Assembly (NCBI GenBank): GCA_964348275.1
Contig: CAYGBT010000005.1
Span: 1-64,000 of the forward strand
Reading direction: 5' to 3'
Length of the DNA: 64,000 bases
Source: CSP1-5 sp964348275
GTDB lineage: Bacteria; Methylomirabilota; Methylomirabilia; Methylomirabilales; CSP1-5
The position numbers were made by a program, and so were the translations under genes. Position 1 is the first letter of the stretch. Each line of letters opens with the position of its first letter. The notes beneath the pieces were generated by a model, which worked only from the letters and a program-made list of their open reading frames with translations, ran no database searches and was not told the origin of the DNA. Positions 60,200 through 64,000 of this stretch are shown piece after piece.

Positions 60200-60508
60200 T
60201 CACTTCAGAAAGTTGGCAAGGCGCGCCTGAAGGGTGGCGAGGTCGGCGTTTCGAATCCGGATGCGCTTACGGCGGGCGTTGGCTCCGGCGAAAACCTCGA
60301 TTCGACTCACGGGGATGTTCAGGGCGTCGGCCAACAGACGACGGCAGGCTGCGTTGGCTTTGCCTTGGACGGGAGGGGCGCTGACGGAAATCTTCAGGAC
60401 CCCCTCCCGCACCCCGACGATCTCATCCCGCCTGGCGCCCGGCTGGACAAGAACGGGGAGAAACAGATCAGCCCCCCGCGCGTGGAGGTTTAAGGTCGTG
60501 AGATCCAC
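60200..60508 (-). CDS. yggU: YggU/DUF167 family protein
   Basis: 102 aa, GTG start. FLPVLVQPGARRDEIVGVREG, KISVSAPPVQGKANAACRRLLAD and SRIEVFAGANARRKRIRI are the family's conserved blocks. Function unknown; often next to yggT and proC, as here. It overlaps the end of the DivIVA gene by 41 bp. Confidence 0.9.
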   Translation of the reverse strand: MDLTTLNLHARGADLFLPVLVQPGARRDEIVGVREGVLKISVSAPPVQGKANAACRRLLADALNIPVSRIEVFAGANARRKRIRIRNADLATLQARLANFLK

Positions 60509-60965
60509 TCGTCTCTTCTGCGGCCTCAGCGGCGAGCAAATCCTGGTGGAGCTTGATCGCCGCTCGAATCCTGCTCTCGAAGAGGGCCTTCTGCCGCTTC
60601 AGGTCCGCGACCCTTCCCTGCATTTGCGCGAGGGTTACGTGGGCTCTCTCCAGAAGCTTTTCCGCCTTGAGCTCCGCGTCCTTGAGGATGAGATCAGCCT
60701 CCTTCCGGGATTTGTCCTTGATCTCTTCTGCCAACCGTTGGACGGAGAGAAGGGCCTCCTTGAGTTGATTTTCCCGCTGCTCATAAGTGTGGAGTCGGAT
60801 CTCTAGCCTCTGGATCTGTTCCTCCTGCAAGGCATTCTCCTTGAGGAGGCGCTGGAGTTCCTCGGCGACTCCTTCGAGAAAGGTCTTGACCTCGACCGGA
60901 TCGAGTCCTCGAAAGCGCCGCTGAAATTCCCGCTGGGTGATATCGATAGGGGTCAGTTCCGTCAT
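60468..60965 (-). CDS. DivIVA-domain protein
   Basis: 165 aa from ATG 60965, which overlaps the yggT stop as ATGA. N-terminal membrane-curvature domain: LTPIDITQREFQRRFRGLDP and VEVKTFLEGVAEELQRLL. A long coiled coil to about residue 150 follows. DivIVA/GpsB proteins mark poles and division sites. In many bacteria this gene sits in the proC-yggT cluster. Confidence 0.92.
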   Translation of the reverse strand: MTELTPIDITQREFQRRFRGLDPVEVKTFLEGVAEELQRLLKENALQEEQIQRLEIRLHTYEQRENQLKEALLSVQRLAEEIKDKSRKEADLILKDAELKAEKLLERAHVTLAQMQGRVADLKRQKALFESRIRAAIKLHQDLLAAEAAEETSGSHDLKPPRAGG

Positions 60966-61258
60966 CGAAATCTCCATGCCAGCTCCCGCAGGGAGGCCAC
61001 GAGGAATTGGTCGAGGAAGATGATCGCAAGGATGACCACCAGGGGGGAGAAATCGATTCCCCAGGTCACCGGCAGCGCGCGGCGTACCGGCTGCAGCACA
61101 GGCTCGGTGGCGCGGTAGAGGAACTGGACGATAGGGTTGTAGGGATCAGGGTTGACCCAAGAGATGATGGCTCGGATGATGATGATCCACATGTAGATAT
61201 TGAGGGCAATGCCCAAAAGTTGCGCGAGGGCATTCAACAGGTTGGCAAAGACGAACAT
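60962..61258 (-). CDS. yggT: YggT family integral membrane protein
   Basis: 98 aa with two YGGT helices: NALAQLLGIALNIYMWIIIIRAIISWV and VVILAIIFLDQFLVASL. The conserved NPDPYNPIVQFLYRATEPVLQPVRR loop is present. Related proteins assist division and osmotic protection. Follows proC by 3 bp. Confidence 0.95.
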   Translation of the reverse strand: MFVFANLLNALAQLLGIALNIYMWIIIIRAIISWVNPDPYNPIVQFLYRATEPVLQPVRRALPVTWGIDFSPLVVILAIIFLDQFLVASLRELAWRFR

Positions 61259-61261
61259 ACC

Positions 61262-62083
61262 TTATCCCCTCCCGAGCTCCTGCGAGCGCCGGGTTGCCGC
61301 CTCGACGGCGGCCATGAGCGTTCCACGCAACCCGGCCTGTTCCAGGACGTGAAGCCCGGCAATGGTGGTCCCCCCAGGCGAGGTGACGGTATCCCTAAGC
61401 CTGGCAGGGTGTTCGCCGGTTTCCAAGACCATGCGGGCAGCTCCGAGCACGGTTTGGGCCGCCAGCAGCGTGGCCACCTCGCGGGAGAGCCCCATGCGGA
61501 CCCCAGCGTCCGAGAGGGCCTCGATCACGACAAAAATGTAAGCGGGGCCACTCCCGCTCAGACCGGTCACGGCATCCATGTGGCCTTCCTCGGTGTGGAC
61601 GACTCGACCTACCGCCTCGAAAATCTGCCGTGCGACTTCGAGATCCTCCGGGGTCGCGTGTTGCCCCGGCGCGATGGCACTGACACCCGCCAGGAGGAGG
61701 GCGGGCGCGTTCGGCATAATTCGGACAACGCGCGTTGGTTGGGGAAGCCTCGCTTCAATATAGGTGGTTCGGATCCCGGCGGCGATGGAGAGGAAGAGAT
61801 GGTCTTCTGACACCGTTCCACGCAGGTCGAGCAGGACCTGATCCATGACCTGGGGTTTGACAGCAAGGAGCAGGATCTGGGCCTTGTTTGCGGCCTCCCC
61901 GTTGTCGGCCAAGGTCTCGATCTGATATGCCTTGCGGATCGCCGCCAGGCGATCCGTTCGGATATCGGTCGCGATCAACTGCTCCGGTCGAACCCTGCCT
62001 GCCCCGAGCAGGCCTTTGATCAGGGCTTCGCCCATGTTCCCCGCGCCGATGAACGCGATGCGTTTGTCCTGCAGTCCTTTCAC
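61262..62083 (-). CDS. proC: Pyrroline-5-carboxylate reductase
   Basis: 273 aa. Last step of proline synthesis, NADPH-dependent. IAFIGAGNMGEALIKGLL is the Rossmann loop; VKPQVM, MPNAPALLLAGVSAI, VTGLSGSGPAYIFVVIEALSDAG and TSPGGTTIAGLHVLE are the family's active-site blocks. First gene of the proC-yggT-divIVA-yggU unit. Confidence 0.96.
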   Translation of the reverse strand: MKGLQDKRIAFIGAGNMGEALIKGLLGAGRVRPEQLIATDIRTDRLAAIRKAYQIETLADNGEAANKAQILLLAVKPQVMDQVLLDLRGTVSEDHLFLSIAAGIRTTYIEARLPQPTRVVRIMPNAPALLLAGVSAIAPGQHATPEDLEVARQIFEAVGRVVHTEEGHMDAVTGLSGSGPAYIFVVIEALSDAGVRMGLSREVATLLAAQTVLGAARMVLETGEHPARLRDTVTSPGGTTIAGLHVLEQAGLRGTLMAAVEAATRRSQELGRG

Positions 62084-62105
62084 AGCCTTCCCTCAATTGT
62101 TTCAC

Positions 62106-62134
62106 TTATAACTTGAGAATGTAACGGGAGTCAA
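62106..62134 (-). promoter_or_regulatory. Promoter of the proC unit
   Basis: On the minus strand TTGACT (62134-62129) is followed after 17 bp by TTATAA (62111-62106). The proC ATG is 23 bp further, giving a short leader. Confidence 0.65.
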
Positions 62135-62226
62135 GCGATTCATTTGAAGGAGGCCCCCTTTATGGAGGCTCTTGCCCTCCCATACTGCCGCTTGACACCC
62201 TTGCCTCGTTTGACGAAGATCAAGAC

Positions 62227-64000
62227 ATGGAGCTTTCTGTAAAGATCAAGGGCTTGCCCGACCGACCCGGGGTCTATCTCTTCAAGGGAAAAAGGGGCGA
62301 GGTCCTTTACATCGGTAAGGCACGTTCGCTCAGGAAGCGGGTCCCGTCCTACTTTCAGGGGCGGGATGTGCCATCGGAGCGCTCTGAGCGGTTGGCGCGC
62401 CTGCTCTTGCAGGTCATGGACGTGGAGGTGATCGTCACCGACAATGAGTTGGAGGCCTTGATCTTGGAGTCGAATCTCGTCAAGGAGCGGCAGCCTAGAT
62501 ATAACGTCGTGCTCAAAGATGACAAACATTACCCCTTTCTCAGGCTCGACCTTCAAGATCCCTGGCCGCGATTGCAAGTGGTTCGAAAGGTGAAAGAGGA
62601 CGAGGCCCTCTACTTCGGTCCGTACGTTCCTACCACCACCATGTGGCAGCTCCTCCACCTCATCAACCGGACCTTTCCTATACGGAAATGTCCCGACGTG
62701 AGGGGGCGACGCCACTGCCTGGATTATCATCTGGGCCGGTGCCTCGGGCCATGCGAGGGGTCAGTAGGCAAGGCGGAGTATGATCAGGTGGTAGAGCGAG
62801 TTCGGCTGGTTCTGGAGGGACGGGATAGGGAGCTGGCCAAGCACATCGAGGATGGGATGCGCCAGGCGGCGGAGAAGCTGGAGTTTGAGCGAGCAGCCAA
62901 GCTCCGCGATCAACTCTTCACCCTCAGGGAGGCCCTGGCCGGACAGAAAGTGCTCTCACCAAGAGGTGAGGAGCAGGATGTCTTCGGGGTGAGTATTGAG
63001 GGAGGCGAAGCCAATGTTCAAGTCCTCCTGATCCGCCAGGGACGGCTAGTTGGGCGAGAGTCCTTCAGCTTCGGGGAGGGGCTTAGCCGCGGGTTAGGAG
63101 ACCTTCTGGATGCCGTCATCAGGCAATTTTATCTCCGTCGGCGTGCCATCCCGCTTGAGGTGCTCGCGTCACACCAGACGGAGGATATGGAGGTGATCGG
63201 GCGGTGGCTTTCGGAGCGGGCCGGGCACCGTGTGGTGATCCGCCATCCTCAGCGGGGCCGGAAGGCTCGCCTGGTCCAGCTGGCTGTAAAGAACGCCCAG
63301 ATCGCCCTGATGGCGAGCGTGAAATCGGCGGCAGGCCGCGAGGCGGCTTTGAAAGAACTCGAGAATGTGCTGAACCTTTCCTGCCTTCCTCACCGGATCG
63401 AGGCCTTTGATGTCTCGAATATCCAAGGATTGCTTGCCGTCGGCTCCCAGGTGGTCTTTGAGGATGGTATACCCCGTCGATCGGACTACAAGCGGTATCG
63501 GATCAAGACGGTCAGCGGGGCTGATGACTACGCCATGCTGGAAGAGGTTCTGCGGCGACGTTTCGCCAGGGCGTCGGAGTGGCCCTTGCCTGATCTGATC
63601 CTCATAGACGGCGGGCGGGGACAACTCAATGTTGCCCTCAAGGTGGCGCGGGGACTGGGGCGGCGGGACCTACCGATCATTTCCTTGGCCAAGGAGGAAG
63701 AGGTCGTTCACCAGCCGCGTCGTCCCGTGCCGACTGCGCTTCCCGAAGGGTCCCGGGCCAAGCATCTGCTTCAGCAGATTCGGGACGAGGCCCATCGGTT
63801 CGCTCTCACGTACCACAAGCAACTTCGGAGAAAGCAGAGCCTGGTCTCGATCCTCCAGGAGATCCCTGGCGTAGGAGAAAAACGGCGGCTGGCCCTGTTG
63901 AGGCAATTTGGTTCTCTCAAGGCCATGCAGCAGGCCAGCATCGAAGAGATCCGAACAGTGGGGGGGCTCCCTTCCCACACCGCGGCCGCCGTGCACGACT
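62227..64000 (+). CDS. uvrC: Excinuclease ABC subunit C (C-terminus cut by window edge)
   Basis: About 591 residues visible. Makes both incisions in nucleotide excision repair. GIY-YIG domain at the N-terminus (GVYLFKGKRGEVLYIGKA), Cys-rich patch (CLDYHLGRCLGPC), UVR motif (EKLEFERAAKLRDQL), RNase H-like domain (EAFDVSNIQG with catalytic Asp, LILIDGGRGQLN) and the start of the HhH region (IPGVGEKRRLALLRQFGSL). Divergent from proC. The start ATG lacks a strong ribosome-binding site. Confidence 0.96.
   Translation, partial: MELSVKIKGLPDRPGVYLFKGKRGEVLYIGKARSLRKRVPSYFQGRDVPSERSERLARLLLQVMDVEVIVTDNELEALILESNLVKERQPRYNVVLKDDKHYPFLRLDLQDPWPRLQVVRKVKEDEALYFGPYVPTTTMWQLLHLINRTFPIRKCPDVRGRRHCLDYHLGRCLGPCEGSVGKAEYDQVVERVRLVLEGRDRELAKHIEDGMRQAAEKLEFERAAKLRDQLFTLREALAGQKVLSPRGEEQDVFGVSIEGGEANVQVLLIRQGRLVGRESFSFGEGLSRGLGDLLDAVIRQFYLRRRAIPLEVLASHQTEDMEVIGRWLSERAGHRVVIRHPQRGRKARLVQLAVKNAQIALMASVKSAAGREAALKELENVLNLSCLPHRIEAFDVSNIQGLLAVGSQVVFEDGIPRRSDYKRYRIKTVSGADDYAMLEEVLRRRFARASEWPLPDLILIDGGRGQLNVALKVARGLGRRDLPIISLAKEEEVVHQPRRPVPTALPEGSRAKHLLQQIRDEAHRFALTYHKQLRRKQSLVSILQEIPGVGEKRRLALLRQFGSLKAMQQASIEEIRTVGGLPSHTAAAVHD

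Noticed and set aside
60240..60260. TTTCGAATCC as a tRNA T-arm
   Set aside because: It is inside the yggU coding region and no acceptor or anticodon arm pairs around it.
62192..62220. TTGACA upstream of uvrC as its promoter
   Set aside because: At 17 bp the -10 position reads GAAGAT and the start codon would be only 7 bp further; not convincing.

Overview
The window is G+C-rich chromosomal DNA, with a less G+C-rich stretch around 19-30 kb. It comes from a diderm (Gram-negative type) bacterium: it encodes outer-membrane-type proteins (a Tad/Cpa secretin, a Pal/OmpA-like protein, lipoproteins, a TonB-like protein) together with an HspR-controlled chaperone cluster, sigma-54 signalling and PHA metabolism. 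That mix would fit a deep lineage such as Methylomirabilota/NC10 or a relative, but no marker gene here proves the taxonomy; this is inference. No tRNA, rRNA, CRISPR array or intact insertion sequence was found.

Layout. (1) 1-7417: acyl-CoA/PHA metabolism. A minus-strand unit (54-aa zinc-ribbon protein, thiolase, 3-hydroxybutyryl-CoA dehydrogenase), phaR and phaB on the minus strand, a plus-strand thiolase-phaJ pair, a CBS-domain gene, and a second phaJ preceded by a decayed copy of the same promoter-thiolase segment. Both plus-strand units carry the same tandem 14-bp repeats 9 bp upstream of a TTGACA box. (2) 7477-11814: the most unusual locus, a five-gene operon of AAA+ ATPase, possible E2-like protein, JAMM/JAB metalloprotease, E1/ThiF-like enzyme and ubiquitin-like/ThiS-like protein. 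It faces a second AAA+ gene (12527-13468) whose product ends in GQYL, the ending known from bacterial proteasomal ATPases. (3) 13649-18924: LysM transglycosylase, patatin, CutA and a sigma-54 activator with an altered GAFTGA loop. (4) 19016-30414: a minus-strand surface-glycan cluster (glycosyltransferases, two sulfotransferases, a methyltransferase, a flippase-like protein, a DUF362 protein and a terpenoid-cyclase-fold protein). (5) 30973-47323: a complete-looking Tad/Flp pilus operon behind a candidate sigma-54 promoter. It ends in a 1429-aa TonB-like repeat protein and a TPR-aspartic protease. (6) 47581-52339: more glycan genes, a lipoprotein and several gene remnants. (7) 52524-60083: dnaK-hsp20-dnaJ-hspR, htpX, a lipoprotein and an amidase. 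(8) 60200-64000: the proC-yggT-divIVA-yggU unit and divergent uvrC, cut by the window edge.

How it fits together. Region 1 can make and interconvert acetoacetyl-CoA, 3-hydroxybutyryl-CoA and crotonyl-CoA for PHA or short-chain acyl-CoA metabolism, with PhaR the obvious candidate regulator. Region 2 has the parts list of a small-protein conjugation and deconjugation pathway coupled to unfoldases; whether it feeds a proteasome encoded elsewhere is the main open question. Regions 4 and 5 build the cell surface: a possibly sulfated glycan and an adhesive Flp pilus.
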